DNA of 64,000 nt from the NCBI RefSeq assembly GCF_900114445.1, contig NZ_FOTB01000006.1:1-64000 (forward strand). The letters are read 5' to 3'. This stretch comes from Salinicoccus halodurans (lineage in GTDB: Bacteria; Bacillota; Bacilli; Staphylococcales; Salinicoccaceae). Shown here piece after piece: positions 8,691 through 17,821 of the stretch (the first letter of the stretch is position 1; the number at the start of each line of letters is the position of its first letter). The translations under genes and the position numbers were made by a program. The notes under the pieces were generated by a model. It was given only the letters and a program-made list of their open reading frames with translations, searched no databases and had not been told where the DNA came from.

Positions 8691-9955
8691 TGTGGGACCT
8701 CCTCACTTTCAGTAGTAGGTACACGTACTTTGCCTGTTAAGAGTTGTTGCATAAGACCTCGTTTTATATTGATCAATTCATCAAGTCGTTGTTTTTCAAT
8801 ATGAATTTTATTATTTATACTTTCTATTTTTTTACGTATTTCTTTTTGCTCCTCTAAAGACGGTACAGGTATGAGGATTTTAAAGAAATCTCTAACTCCC
8901 ACATTTAGCAACCCGTGACTTCTTCCACCTTCCGGTGCAATATTGTAAACTTGTTTATTCCATAACCCTGAATCGAAATAATGCTTATAAAAGTCTATAT
9001 CGTTATTTCCTTTTAATCTAAAGCATATATACAACGTTGATACTACGCCTTTATCATATTTTTCTAACTTTTTAATAGCTCCTAATGGATATCCGTTGGA
9101 ATAGCTCTTATTATAAGCAAAATCTCCATATTCGAGGAGTATATATTTTGAAAGATTTTTTGATGATACACTTTTATTGAAGTATTCTAATTGACTTACA
9201 AGACCTTTTTCACCAGAGATAGTTAGCACATTCTGGTTATCTTCTTTGTTTTTCTTTGTAATCCTATCAAATACTTCGCCAAAGGGTAGAACCTCCCAAT
9301 TCATTGGTATAGTACCTACTGGAGTCGACTTTAATTCTTTATTCTGTAAACCTCTTGTTAGCATTTCATACCTGACACCAATTTTAATTTTTTCAGTTTG
9401 TTCTAAAATTTGTTTTGTTTTTTCAATTGCTTCATCTACAGAAGAGAGGATTGATGCGATTTTTTGCTGTTCCTTTATGGATGGATAAGAAACAGGTAAA
9501 GGTCGCAAATTTTTCTGACTTATTCCTTTAGCAGTTGTTCCTGTCGAGAATCTATAAAGTAAATTTTGAAATTTATTAGAAGTGAGATAATACTTAAAAT
9601 AGTCGTTGTCTATATCTTCTATTGTTTTAAATGCGGCAACTCTTTGACTTAATATATATTTTTTATTGTCCGGGATTTGAGTAACATTGCCTAGCGGTGC
9701 TTCCATAGTCATAATAACATCGCCTTTATTGACTTTTCCCTTGGTCATCCATCTCTCATAAAGTTCCTCAGACCCATAGTATGCTTCTATGGAGGTATCA
9801 ATTTTCCCCTTTTTTACATTGTTAGCTGAGAGAGCCAGTATATTACCATTTCCCCATTCTAAACCTAACTTTTTAGGGGTTTTTCCACGATGATCAATAA
9901 TTTTCTCTACACATTGTGAGAAAGATTTTGTTTTCCATGTAGAATAATTACTCAT
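8687..9955 (-). CDS. hsdS: Type I restriction enzyme, specificity (S) subunit
   Basis: About 422 aa with two target-recognition domains (roughly residues 5-150 and 205-350). Each is followed by a conserved helical spacer: [20 protein letters not shown] in the middle and [20 protein letters not shown] at the end. Two different TRDs predict an asymmetric bipartite recognition site that cannot be read from sequence. The ATG at 9955 overlaps the end of hsdM; a TTG at 9964 is too close to the AGGAG. Base composition is lower in GC than hsdR, as expected for swappable S genes. Confidence 0.95.
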   Translation of the reverse strand: MSNYSTWKTKSFSQCVEKIIDHRGKTPKKLGLEWGNGNILALSANNVKKGKIDTSIEAYYGSEELYERWMTKGKVNKGDVIMTMEAPLGNVTQIPDNKKYILSQRVAAFKTIEDIDNDYFKYYLTSNKFQNLLYRFSTGTTAKGISQKNLRPLPVSYPSIKEQQKIASILSSVDEAIEKTKQILEQTEKIKIGVRYEMLTRGLQNKELKSTPVGTIPMNWEVLPFGEVFDRITKKNKEDNQNVLTISGEKGLVSQLEYFNKSVSSKNLSKYILLEYGDFAYNKSYSNGYPLGAIKKLEKYDKGVVSTLYICFRLKGNNDIDFYKHYFDSGLWNKQVYNIAPEGGRSHGLLNVGVRDFFKILIPVPSLEEQKEIRKKIESINNKIHIEKQRLDELINIKRGLMQQLLTGKVRVPTTESEEVPQ

Positions 9956-11432
9956 CGTATCCAAGCTCCTTTAAATAACCATACATCTTTTCTTCTACTT
10001 CATTTCTATCTTGCTCTAATTTTTTCAAATCACTTAACGCAGCCTGTACATCAATCGCCTCTTCTTCTTCAGTGGTATCGATATATCGAGCAATATTTAA
10101 GTTATAATCATTCTCTTTTATTTCTTCTAGATCCACTACTCGACAATATTTTTCAATATCTTCCCATGAGTCATATGCATTTATTATCTTCTCGATATCT
10201 TTATCACGAAGGATATTCTGGTTTTTACCTTCCTGATAATCTTTAGAACCATCTAATATAAAAACTTTTCCTCGTTGTTCTTCTTCCTTATTTCGGTTCA
10301 AAATCAAGATGCTCGCTGGTATACCAGTGCCATAGAAAAGAGAAGAGGGCAAACCAATAACTGCTTCAATTATATCCTCTTTTAGAAGACCTTCTCTAAT
10401 CTTACCTTCAGCACCGCCACGAAATAAAACTCCGTGGGGCATTACCACACCGGCTTTCCCTTCATGGTTCAATGTAGCTACCATATGTTGAACAAAAGCA
10501 AAATCACCAGCATTTTTTGGTGGGATGCCGAATCTAAAACGACCATATTCATCTGATTCCGCTTCTTCTCTCCCCCAGTTTTTAAGGGAGAAAGGCGGGT
10601 TGGCAATAACCCTGTCATATAACAGCAGCTCTTTACCATCACCTAATAATTTTGGTTCACGTATGGTATCTCCGCGTTCAATACGGTGGTCACTGAGACC
10701 ATGGAGGAGTAGATTCATCTTACATATTGACCATGTATTCAAGTTTCTTTCTTGGCCATGCAATGATAAGTTACGCGGGTTTCCACCTTGTGATTTTATG
10801 TAGTCTACTGATTGAATGAGCATACCGCCTGAACCAACCGTGGGATCGCATACTCGCATACCTTCTTCTGGTTTAATCAAGCGGACTATCAATTCAACTA
10901 CTTTGGAAGGGGTGTAGAATTCTCCACCTTTTTTACCAGCATCATCTGCAAACTGCTTAATGAGATACTCATATGCACGGCCAAGCATATCCGGTTCTGA
11001 TAAATTATCATTGCTGAGATCAATCTTTGAGAAGTGTTGGATTAGTTGCAGCAATAATTTATCTGGGAGTTTTTCTTTGTCATTGAAGTCGATGTTGGCA
11101 AGTACACCGACTAGAGAAGGATTTTCTTCTTCCAGAGACTCAAAAGCCTTATTTATTGCATTACCGATGTCGTGGGTTTGTATTTGTATTTCTGTCCACC
11201 GGGCTCTTTCAGGTACAAAGAACTGGTGTTCATCCCGATCATACCATGCATAATCGTCACCTTCTTTTCGCTCGACCTTCTTAGCCGTCTCTATAAATAC
11301 ATCACTCAAACGCTTTAAAAACAATAATCCAAAAATGTAGTTTTTATAATCAGAGGAATCGATTGATCCTCTTAGTATATTTGCTGATTCCCATAAATGA
11401 GACTCCAATTGCGGTAATGTTAGTTTAGACAT
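9948..11432 (-). CDS. hsdM: Type I restriction enzyme, methyltransferase (M) subunit
   Basis: About 494 aa N6-adenine DNA methyltransferase. It has an N-terminal HsdM helical domain ([20 protein letters not shown]), motif I DPTVGSGG at about 196-203 for S-adenosylmethionine, and motif IV NPPF at about 278-281 as the catalytic tetrapeptide. All core motifs are intact. The ATG at 11432 is preferred over one ten codons upstream because GGAGAG lies about 8 bases before it. It is first gene of the operon and overlaps hsdS. Confidence 0.96.
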   Translation of the reverse strand: MSKLTLPQLESHLWESANILRGSIDSSDYKNYIFGLLFLKRLSDVFIETAKKVERKEGDDYAWYDRDEHQFFVPERARWTEIQIQTHDIGNAINKAFESLEEENPSLVGVLANIDFNDKEKLPDKLLLQLIQHFSKIDLSNDNLSEPDMLGRAYEYLIKQFADDAGKKGGEFYTPSKVVELIVRLIKPEEGMRVCDPTVGSGGMLIQSVDYIKSQGGNPRNLSLHGQERNLNTWSICKMNLLLHGLSDHRIERGDTIREPKLLGDGKELLLYDRVIANPPFSLKNWGREEAESDEYGRFRFGIPPKNAGDFAFVQHMVATLNHEGKAGVVMPHGVLFRGGAEGKIREGLLKEDIIEAVIGLPSSLFYGTGIPASILILNRNKEEEQRGKVFILDGSKDYQEGKNQNILRDKDIEKIINAYDSWEDIEKYCRVVDLEEIKENDYNLNIARYIDTTEEEEAIDVQAALSDLKKLEQDRNEVEEKMYGYLKELGYDE

Positions 11433-11521
11433 AGTTTCACTCTCCAAATTTTTTCGATCCAATTAATTTAGTGTATTATAACTGCTTATGTAATTAATTA
11501 TTAATGCAATACTTTAAAGTA

Positions 11522-11536
11522 GGAGCGCTAGGCTCC
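11522..11536. other. Short hairpin between hsdM and the small ORF
   Basis: GGAGC / GCTCC with a 5-base loop. There is no good T-run on the minus strand, so terminator function is doubtful. The rest of 11463-11568 shows only AT-rich sequence with a TATAAT-like box upstream of hsdM. Confidence 0.35.
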
Positions 11537-11568
11537 TTCGTGTTGTTTGAATTTCTCTAAATTATCAT

Positions 11569-11697
11569 CTAATGATGTCGATGGTTATGGTTGGCAAGTG
11601 TTCTACCAGCCTTGCTCTTTGATGTTTTACTTGCTCCCTTTGTCGCTAGAACTCTTGCAGCTTTCCTTGTATAAGGAGTTGCTTTTTTACAAGCCAT
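11569..11697 (-). CDS. Tiny basic protein, 42 aa, unknown
   Basis: It opens MACKKATPYTRKAARVLATK and ends in a histidine-rich NHNHRHH. It is Lys/Arg/Ser/Thr-rich, with no hydrophobic segment. A near-perfect AGGAGGTGG sits 7-8 bases before the ATG, and a TATAAT box lies about 70 bases further up, so it looks genuinely expressed. The composition suggests nucleic-acid or metal binding (inference). It lies between hsdM and the truncated second hsdR. I do not recognise a named family with confidence. Confidence 0.6.
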   Translation of the reverse strand: MACKKATPYTRKAARVLATKGASKTSKSKAGRTLANHNHRHH

Positions 11698-11819
11698 AAA
11701 CTACCACCTCCTGGCATCATGCCAATAAATTCTACGAAGTGGTATCGCCTAGTTCCTACTCTATTACTTATTATACCAAATATAGTATAACCGCATCATT
11801 TGTGGTAACTCTCAGCTTA

Positions 11820-12440
11820 TCATCTTACAATGCGGTTGTTCTCCTCATCCGTCCAGTAGAACATGTGGCTCTTCATGATCTCCTTGTCCCCATTGGCGAA
11901 GTATCTGGTGTCATTGTAGTTGCTGAGGAGGAACAGCTGCGTATAACGGAACAGGCCCGTGTAGTTATCCCGTCGGTACCGCTTCACCTGGTTGAATGCC
12001 TCGTTAATTGCCACACCCCGGCGCTTCAGTTCGAGCTGCACCACAGGGAGGCCATTGATCAGGACCGTCACATCATACCGTCCTTTGAACCTGTCCTCCA
12101 CACTGATCTGGTTCGTCACCTGGAAGCTGTTCCGTGCGTAGTTCTTCTGGTCGAAGAATTCGAGGTAGAGTTCCGTCTCATCATCCCGCTTCAGCACAAA
12201 CTTATCCCTTAGGATCTTAGCACTGTCGAATACACTCTTGTTGTTGATCTGCGTCATCAGCCGGCTGAACTCCTTGTCGGAGAGCGGCTCCGCCTTCAGC
12301 TTCGCATGACGCCTGTTCAGGATATCCCTGAAGTTCTGTTCCAGTGCCTCGTTGCTTCTGATCGGCACCCGTTCATATCCAATACCCTCAAGACGCTTCA
12401 TGACCTTCGCCTCAAGAGCATCCTCTCTTTCGTAACTCAT
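11820..12440 (-). pseudogene. 5' remnant of a second, different hsdR
   Basis: 206 aa matching the N-terminal nuclease domain of Staphylococcus aureus-type HsdR (the stretch [20 protein letters not shown], then [10 protein letters not shown] and [17 protein letters not shown]). The reading frame stops just after [12 protein letters not shown], where intact homologues continue into the helicase. All translocase motifs are missing, so it cannot be a complete R subunit. The sequence is unlike the intact hsdR at 5742-8690. It keeps its own start and a TATAAT box near 12480. Composition is richer in GC than its neighbours. It may be a scar of a replaced restriction locus, or a stand-alone nuclease domain. 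Confidence 0.85.
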
Positions 12441-12543
12441 ATGTCATTCACCCATTCTTATCTATTGGAAGTTGCTACCATTATACTATAGATGCCCCTC
12501 CGAAAAGAACATGCTGGTTGAATTTAAATAGAGAAGAAAAAGT

Positions 12544-13065
12544 TCAAGAAATATACTGAAGCAACTTGGATTCACTCAGAGCGTTCTTTAATGACTCTTT
12601 ACTCAAATGTAATTCCTTGGCTTTATTTCTTAAACGAATAACATGAGGATATCTTCCTTCAGTATCATTAATCAGTTTATCTAGCCCACTACTTTTATTT
12701 CCCATACCTTTCATGGAATGTGGAACCGGTCCTATAAAAATATCCGAATATTTTGTGTTATTCTCAAGTATCGATATGTCATAATTGGTTGCATCTTTAT
12801 AAGAAACGACATCATACCTTCCTGATAGACCATATTTCTTAAATATGCCTGCAATGTCTTTATTCTTCATCGTTCCCGACTCTACTCCTATAATCAAGAT
12901 TTTGGCGTTCTCTTCAAAAGGGGTTTCCGATTGTGCACTTTGAATATTGTACTTACTCTTAAATAAATTTATATCACCTGCCCTATTCAGCCTGAGTGCC
13001 TCATTTCTTATTGTTTCAAATAAGTCCTCTAGCATTTCTTCCAACTCTTCATAAGTAAGGCTCAT
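12544..13065 (-). CDS. Unrecognised 173-aa protein coupled to the methyltransferase-specificity fusion
   Basis: The N-terminal 45 residues look helical and acidic. A central alpha/beta segment starts KILIIGVESGTMKNKD (about 55-70), typical of a nucleotide-binding or receiver-like first strand. It is followed by a conserved-looking IGPVPHSMKGMGNKSSG at about 111-127 and a helical tail rich in Lys, Leu and Ser. No catalytic motif of a nuclease or methylase is seen. Its ATG begins on the base right after the stop codon of the upstream fusion gene, so the two are translationally coupled and likely work together. I do not recognise the family. Confidence 0.7.
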   Translation of the reverse strand: MSLTYEELEEMLEDLFETIRNEALRLNRAGDINLFKSKYNIQSAQSETPFEENAKILIIGVESGTMKNKDIAGIFKKYGLSGRYDVVSYKDATNYDISILENNTKYSDIFIGPVPHSMKGMGNKSSGLDKLINDTEGRYPHVIRLRNKAKELHLSKESLKNALSESKLLQYIS

Positions 13066-14694
13066 TTAATTAACTCCCTTCTCATTACTTTCAAAGATGT
13101 TTGGTAGTTTTTCTTCAAATTTCTCAAGTCTTTTTATAGTACTTTTTAAACCAGCCAACTCCATTTTCATCTTTTCAGCAATATTCTTTTGACTTTCTAA
13201 AGAAACGAAGGGCACTTGAAAATCTTTTAGAGTCCCGAGGCTTAAAACTAAGATTATCGATCCTGTCTGCAACTTCCCAAGTCTTATTTTTCCTTCTTCA
13301 CCAATTAAATAGGATAAGATATAATATGGATCGACTTTCTCATCTGTAACTCTAATAACTGCTATATTGGAACTGGCTATCACATCTTTTTCAACCAATG
13401 ATTTATCAGCGATGGCTATTTTCAAGTTTGAACCCCTTGCTGTAAGCAATATGTCTTTCTCTTGTATCTTGTACTTCTGATATTTATCCATTAATGAAGT
13501 ACTTAATTTTTGATTTAAACCTTTTATTAAATAGTTATCCAGATCAGCTATATTCAATAGATGCCCTGCATATGACTCGTCTGCATCTTCATTCAACTCT
13601 TTTTTTGTAATATCCCGACCTCTAAATACAGTTGCAATGTCCCCCAACCGTTTGGGATTTACTAGGTTCAATGTTTCTTCATTTAAATAATATGCTGTAT
13701 TCCAAATGTAGTCATTTTCCTTTAAAATACTTCTTTCAATTCTGGTTGAAATTTCACTCTCTTCTTCAATTGCATCCAAAACTGTATTAATATTGTTCTC
13801 GTTCATATGGTTTAACGAACGTTCTTTCTTCTCATACAAGTTTGTTGCATCAACCATCGACAAAGGACCTTTATAACTCTTATCGAAAACTATCATTACT
13901 GTAGGAATCGCAGTTGCATTAGATAACTTTTCAGGCAACCTTATAATTGCCCTAATGTTTTTGCTTTCGCTAAATTGTCTTCTTATCTCCTTATCTGCAT
14001 GACTATATAGTATTGATGTCCTGACGATTGCAATTCCTAATCCATCATCATCCATAGAGTTATAAAGCCGCTCCATAAAAATCCAATCAGGCGTAATTGA
14101 TTTTTTTATTGGTATAGAGCTATATGATGAATAAGTATTCAAAACTTCATTCGTTAGTTTGTTTAAAAATGGCATATTCGAATAAACTACTGAATATCTA
14201 TCCTTAGACACTGATTTCAATGAATCCACGTTTTTAAACGTTACATTCTTAAGGTTTAATAATTTAACTAAGTTTTGGCTATCACGTGATAACTTGTTAT
14301 TAATTTCTTCACCAACATACTCTTGTCCTATATCTTCCTTAACACATTTTCTTATGAAGCTTGCTTTTCCAGATCCTATATCTAGAACCTCAGTAACTTC
14401 TTCCCTGTACTTTTTAATGATTGCTATTGCCAAATTTTCTAAGCTATCAAAAGTTATATATCCAGAGTAATCGTCAGTTAAGTAGTCATATACTTGAACT
14501 TTCTCTTCATTAGTAAGCTTTTCAAAAATTTCTCCAAACATTTCAGCCTTTTTATCAGATAGATATTCTTCATAATTAACATAGGAATTATTTATATATT
14601 CATCCAACACCTCTGAATATATGTTTGAAAAATTACTCACGTTACCAGCTATGCGGTATAAGTTTTTCACTCTTTCCTGAATCAATATCAACAT
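13066..14694 (-). CDS. N6-adenine methyltransferase fused to a single target-recognition domain (HsdM-HsdS fusion)
   Basis: 542 aa. A helical N-terminus (1-95) precedes a methyltransferase core with motif I DIGSGKASF (105-113). Motif IV is NMPF (173-176), not the NPP[YF] of HsdM; KsgA/Erm enzymes use N[LI]P[YF], so it may still be active. A linker leads to one HsdS-type target-recognition domain (about 348-495) and one helical spacer (SLESQKNIAEKMKMELAGLK). One recognition domain implies dimer binding to a palindromic site. There is no nuclease domain. The ATG touches the GGAG, and a TTG at 14685 is better spaced, so the true start may be there. Two identical palindromes flank its promoter. 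Confidence 0.82.
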   Translation of the reverse strand: MLILIQERVKNLYRIAGNVSNFSNIYSEVLDEYINNSYVNYEEYLSDKKAEMFGEIFEKLTNEEKVQVYDYLTDDYSGYITFDSLENLAIAIIKKYREEVTEVLDIGSGKASFIRKCVKEDIGQEYVGEEINNKLSRDSQNLVKLLNLKNVTFKNVDSLKSVSKDRYSVVYSNMPFLNKLTNEVLNTYSSYSSIPIKKSITPDWIFMERLYNSMDDDGLGIAIVRTSILYSHADKEIRRQFSESKNIRAIIRLPEKLSNATAIPTVMIVFDKSYKGPLSMVDATNLYEKKERSLNHMNENNINTVLDAIEEESEISTRIERSILKENDYIWNTAYYLNEETLNLVNPKRLGDIATVFRGRDITKKELNEDADESYAGHLLNIADLDNYLIKGLNQKLSTSLMDKYQKYKIQEKDILLTARGSNLKIAIADKSLVEKDVIASSNIAVIRVTDEKVDPYYILSYLIGEEGKIRLGKLQTGSIILVLSLGTLKDFQVPFVSLESQKNIAEKMKMELAGLKSTIKRLEKFEEKLPNIFESNEKGVN

Positions 14695-14701
14695 CTCCTT
14701 T

Positions 14702-14715
14702 GGTTAATTTTAACC
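14702..14715 (-). promoter_or_regulatory. Palindromic operator B (between transcription start and ribosome-binding site)
   Basis: The minus strand reads GGTTAAAATTAACC, a perfect 14-bp palindrome identical to operator A. It lies 9 bases downstream of the -10 box and directly before the AAAGGAG of the fusion gene, so a bound protein would block transcript initiation or escape. Confidence 0.7.
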
Positions 14716-14724
14716 TTTTAATAA

Positions 14725-14753
14725 ATCATATACTATACACATTAATTTGTAAA
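14725..14753 (-). promoter_or_regulatory. Strong sigma-A-type promoter of the methyltransferase-specificity operon
   Basis: On the minus strand TTTACA (14753-14748) and TATGAT (14730-14725) are separated by exactly 17 bases, close to consensus. Transcription would start near 14718. Confidence 0.75.
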
Positions 14754-14767
14754 GGTTAATTTTAACC
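14754..14767 (-). promoter_or_regulatory. Palindromic operator A (abutting the -35 box)
   Basis: A second perfect copy of GGTTAAAATTAACC, ending on the base next to the -35 hexamer. The two copies are 52 bp apart centre to centre, about five helical turns, so both face the same side of the DNA. Confidence 0.7.
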
Positions 14768-14779
14768 TAAATATAATTA

Positions 14780-14829
14780 GTGATATAAAACAGCCGACCA
14801 CATAAAAGTAGCCGGCTGTTTTATATCAC
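14780..14829 (-). terminator. Long hairpin ending the DUF262 gene
   Basis: A perfect 17-bp stem, GTGATATAAAACAGCCG / CGGCTGTTTTATATCAC, with a 16-base loop. The stem includes the TGA stop of the DUF262 gene. The T-run lies within the stem, so it should terminate in the minus direction and insulate the next operon. Confidence 0.7.
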
Positions 14830-16652
14830 AATTCTGCATCCAAAAGATCAGGGTTCCAGATGACTTTACTAATTTCTTTATACAGTTGTTGCCGCTCGAG
14901 AAGATCATTCTTTGTGAACTCCTCATATGGCTTGAAATTAAGGTTGTATTTTTCCATGAACTTCTTGAATGAAGGGTTATTGATGTAGCAGTCCTGGTTC
15001 AAAGATCTGGCAAGCAGATTCTCACTGAAGTATTTCCGCGATTTCTCTTCATAAGTCATATCCTGGAAACTTCGGTTCTTGTCTTTCGGCAACAGTACAA
15101 GTCCCCCGAACATGTTCCTGAAGGATTCGAATTCCTGCCGACTTTCAAACTCCTCTTCGTGCTTCCCCTGCATGTAATCATTGGCCCACAGGTGCTCAAT
15201 ATCATACGGGTTCTTCTGATCACGATTGACATAGTCGACGAAACTACTGTTGATGCCGGATTCCGATTCTATGAATGCGGTCATCCGTGCAAGGATGTGA
15301 AGCATGAACCGCGCCGTATACCTATTGAGATAGAATCGGTCGAGTTCTTCGAGACCATAGTCAATCTTATGCTCGATGTAATCCTTAAAGTATGATGCAA
15401 TCTCATCGAGCGATCTACGCCGAATTTCCTTAGTAATATTGAACACTGTATAGAGCACGGATGAATAGTTCATCGTACGGAAAGAAAACACCCTTCTGAT
15501 AATCCATTGGTCGATGAACCGGGAGACGAGCTTTATTTTCTTTTCTATGGTCTCTTTGTCATCTTCTGGGTCGATAGCGGCGAGAATCATTTGATACTGC
15601 AGGGTGAAGTTGCGGTCAGCGTTGTAGTAGACGAACTCAAAATTTTTGTTGAAATTGGTCGCATACCTTTTTAGATCGCCATAGATGTCTGCATACTTTT
15701 CAAAGTTCACTGAAACAAAGTCTTCGAAATCTTTGCTTCTGATAAGACCAAGCCTTTCCCTATTCTCACGCACCCATTTATGTGGTGCATCCCCGATGAC
15801 TTCAAAATCCTTCTTCTCTGAATCCCGCTTCCCCACACGCATGAATTCAGCATACTGTGAACGGAGCCATGTCTTGATGAAGTCTGTATCCCCATCCTTC
15901 TCAAGATCCTTCAGGCTGAGTACCCTGTATTTCCAGAGGTCGTTGATCTTATTCCGTGTGGCATTATCCTTTATTTCTGAAAGCAGATATCCCTTCAGCA
16001 TCTCCACGGGCGTCAATCTTAGTCCACGGTCATTCATGGCGACGAACACTTTATGTGCATCCTGTTCGCTGTTCGCATTGATTTCAACAAGCACCACCTT
16101 CTCGATCAGCCACTCGATGAAGATCAGAAGCTTTTCATCCTTCATATCGTCCGGGAAGAGTGCTTCAATATCCCTGTACCGATTAGAAAGGTTGATGACG
16201 CTTTCCGTATCATTCTCCTTTTCATCATAACTCCCCTTCTCATAGAGGGATTCGAGACAGTCCTTCCTTTCAGGTACATTGATACTGAAGGTTTTCTTGC
16301 CGAATTTTGAGGAGAATATGAGGTGGTTCAGGTCGACCTGTTGATCTAGTGATTGCTGGAGATGGTTCAGGTAGATCAGCAGCAGTGTAATGGAAGACAG
16401 CCTCTGTTGGCCATCAATGATTGCCTTATCCTTTGTCATAATTACTGGACCAAGGAAATATCCTTCATAATGTTCAACATCCTCCTGTGTATGCCCTTCC
16501 TCATAATTCTCATAGAATTCATTCGTCAGGTCTTCTATCAGTTCCTGGATCTGCTTCGTCTTCCAGCTGTACTCCCGCTGGTAGTATTGGACTTTATACC
16601 GATTGTTCAACAGACTGCTTATAACAGTTGCTTCACTTGTGATGTGGTTCAT
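14826..16652 (-). CDS. DUF262/DUF1524 protein, GmrSD-like type IV restriction candidate
   Basis: 608 aa. The N-terminal DUF262 (ParB/sulfiredoxin-like nucleotidase) shows YYQREYSW at 23-30 and IIDGQQRL with DGQQR at 80-84. The C-terminal DUF1524 HNH-type nuclease is marked by NPYDIEHLWAND near residue 485. This single-chain order matches fused GmrSD enzymes, which use NTP to cut modified (for example glucosylated) phage DNA. It could act against modified DNA, complementing the type I system. It is a single gene with its own terminator, in a cluster of other restriction genes. Confidence 0.85.
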   Translation of the reverse strand: MNHITSEATVISSLLNNRYKVQYYQREYSWKTKQIQELIEDLTNEFYENYEEGHTQEDVEHYEGYFLGPVIMTKDKAIIDGQQRLSSITLLLIYLNHLQQSLDQQVDLNHLIFSSKFGKKTFSINVPERKDCLESLYEKGSYDEKENDTESVINLSNRYRDIEALFPDDMKDEKLLIFIEWLIEKVVLVEINANSEQDAHKVFVAMNDRGLRLTPVEMLKGYLLSEIKDNATRNKINDLWKYRVLSLKDLEKDGDTDFIKTWLRSQYAEFMRVGKRDSEKKDFEVIGDAPHKWVRENRERLGLIRSKDFEDFVSVNFEKYADIYGDLKRYATNFNKNFEFVYYNADRNFTLQYQMILAAIDPEDDKETIEKKIKLVSRFIDQWIIRRVFSFRTMNYSSVLYTVFNITKEIRRRSLDEIASYFKDYIEHKIDYGLEELDRFYLNRYTARFMLHILARMTAFIESESGINSSFVDYVNRDQKNPYDIEHLWANDYMQGKHEEEFESRQEFESFRNMFGGLVLLPKDKNRSFQDMTYEEKSRKYFSENLLARSLNQDCYINNPSFKKFMEKYNLNFKPYEEFTKNDLLERQQLYKEISKVIWNPDLLDAEL

Positions 16653-16875
16653 GCCAATATCCTCTCTTTCCTGATTTGAATTCTTTTGTAGCTACTATAC
16701 TTTCCTAACATTATACAATAAATTGACCACTCTAAAGAACCAGCTTGCGGCATCTATTATTTAAACCACTCGATAAGCTAGGAATCAAAATTGAATTTAC
16801 ATACTGTCTCTAGCATTTAATCTCTCATGATTCTGGGTAGAGAGGAGTGTAATCATAAAATGGAGGGATGTTTGA

Positions 16876-17649
16876 ATGTCTAAAGTTGCTATTATTACCG
16901 GATCCGGTGCAGGTCTGGGCAAAGGTATCGCACAACAGCTCGCTAAGGACGGATTTAAAGTCGTGCTTCAGGACATTAACGAAGACAGCCTTAAAGAAAC
17001 GGAAAAGGAATTCAAGAATGACGGTTATGAAGTGGCATCTGTTGCAGGTGATGTATCCAAGAAGGATGACCACGAAAAATTCGTTAAGACAGCAGTCGAC
17101 AACTTCGGCCAATTGGATGTGTATGTGAACAATGCCGGAATAGACATCGTTGCCCCATTCCTTGAAACGACAGAAGAACAGATGAATAAAATCTTCGCAA
17201 TCAATGTCAATGGTGTCATGTTTGGTACTCAGGCAGCGGCGAGACAGTTCATCGACCAAGGCAGCAAAGGCAAAGTCATCAATGCATGCAGTATTGCAGG
17301 TCATGAATCATATGAGATGCTCGGTGCATATTCGGCGACCAAGCATGCTGTGAAATCACTGACACATTCCGCTTCCAAAGAACTCGCTAAAGACAACATC
17401 ACCGTCAATGCTTATTGTCCTGGTGTTGCCAAGACGGAAATGTGGGATCGTATTGATGCCGAGATGGTCAAATACAATGACGATATGGAACCAGGAGATG
17501 CCTTCAAGGAATTCTCTGGTGCCATTTCACTCGGCCGTTACCAGGAGCCGCAGGACGTTGCAAACCTCGTCAGCTTCCTCGCTTCCGAGAAGGCGGACTA
17601 TATTACCGGCCAGGCCATTGTCACAGATGGCGGACTTGTATATAGGTAA
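16876..17649 (+). CDS. Short-chain dehydrogenase, acetoin/diacetyl reductase type
   Basis: 257 aa classical SDR: Rossmann motif [10 protein letters not shown] near residues 9-18, NNAG, catalytic Ser in [10 protein letters not shown], and YSATK as the Tyr-x-x-x-Lys pair. The C-terminus ([18 protein letters not shown]) closely resembles staphylococcal ButA, which interconverts diacetyl, acetoin and 2,3-butanediol with NAD(H). Substrate cannot be fixed from sequence, so no symbol is given. GGAGG lies about 9 bases upstream. It is monocistronic, with its own terminator, and looks like metabolic cargo beside the defence genes. 16653-16875 holds only AT-rich promoter-like sequence. Confidence 0.85.
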   Translation: MSKVAIITGSGAGLGKGIAQQLAKDGFKVVLQDINEDSLKETEKEFKNDGYEVASVAGDVSKKDDHEKFVKTAVDNFGQLDVYVNNAGIDIVAPFLETTEEQMNKIFAINVNGVMFGTQAAARQFIDQGSKGKVINACSIAGHESYEMLGAYSATKHAVKSLTHSASKELAKDNITVNAYCPGVAKTEMWDRIDAEMVKYNDDMEPGDAFKEFSGAISLGRYQEPQDVANLVSFLASEKADYITGQAIVTDGGLVYR

Positions 17650-17662
17650 GAAGCAGACAAGA

Positions 17663-17708
17663 AAAACCTTTGGATTCATCAAAAAGATGTTTCCAAAGGT
17701 TTTATTTT
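17663..17708 (+). terminator. Terminator of the dehydrogenase gene
   Basis: AAAACCTTTGGA / TCCAAAGGTTTT stem followed by ATTTTT. Confidence 0.85.
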
Positions 17709-17821
17709 TAATGTTAAATTTCAATTGTTAACCACTGCTTTATTTATCCTCTTTTAAATATGTCCTCGCCGAATATATTGTCTTTTACGTTTCAATATTC
17801 TTATTTTAGTTTTGATCTGGT

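Noticed and set aside
14780-14829. Long perfect inverted repeat considered as an attachment or recombination site
   Set aside because: Position across the stop codon of the DUF262 gene and before an independent promoter fits a terminator better.
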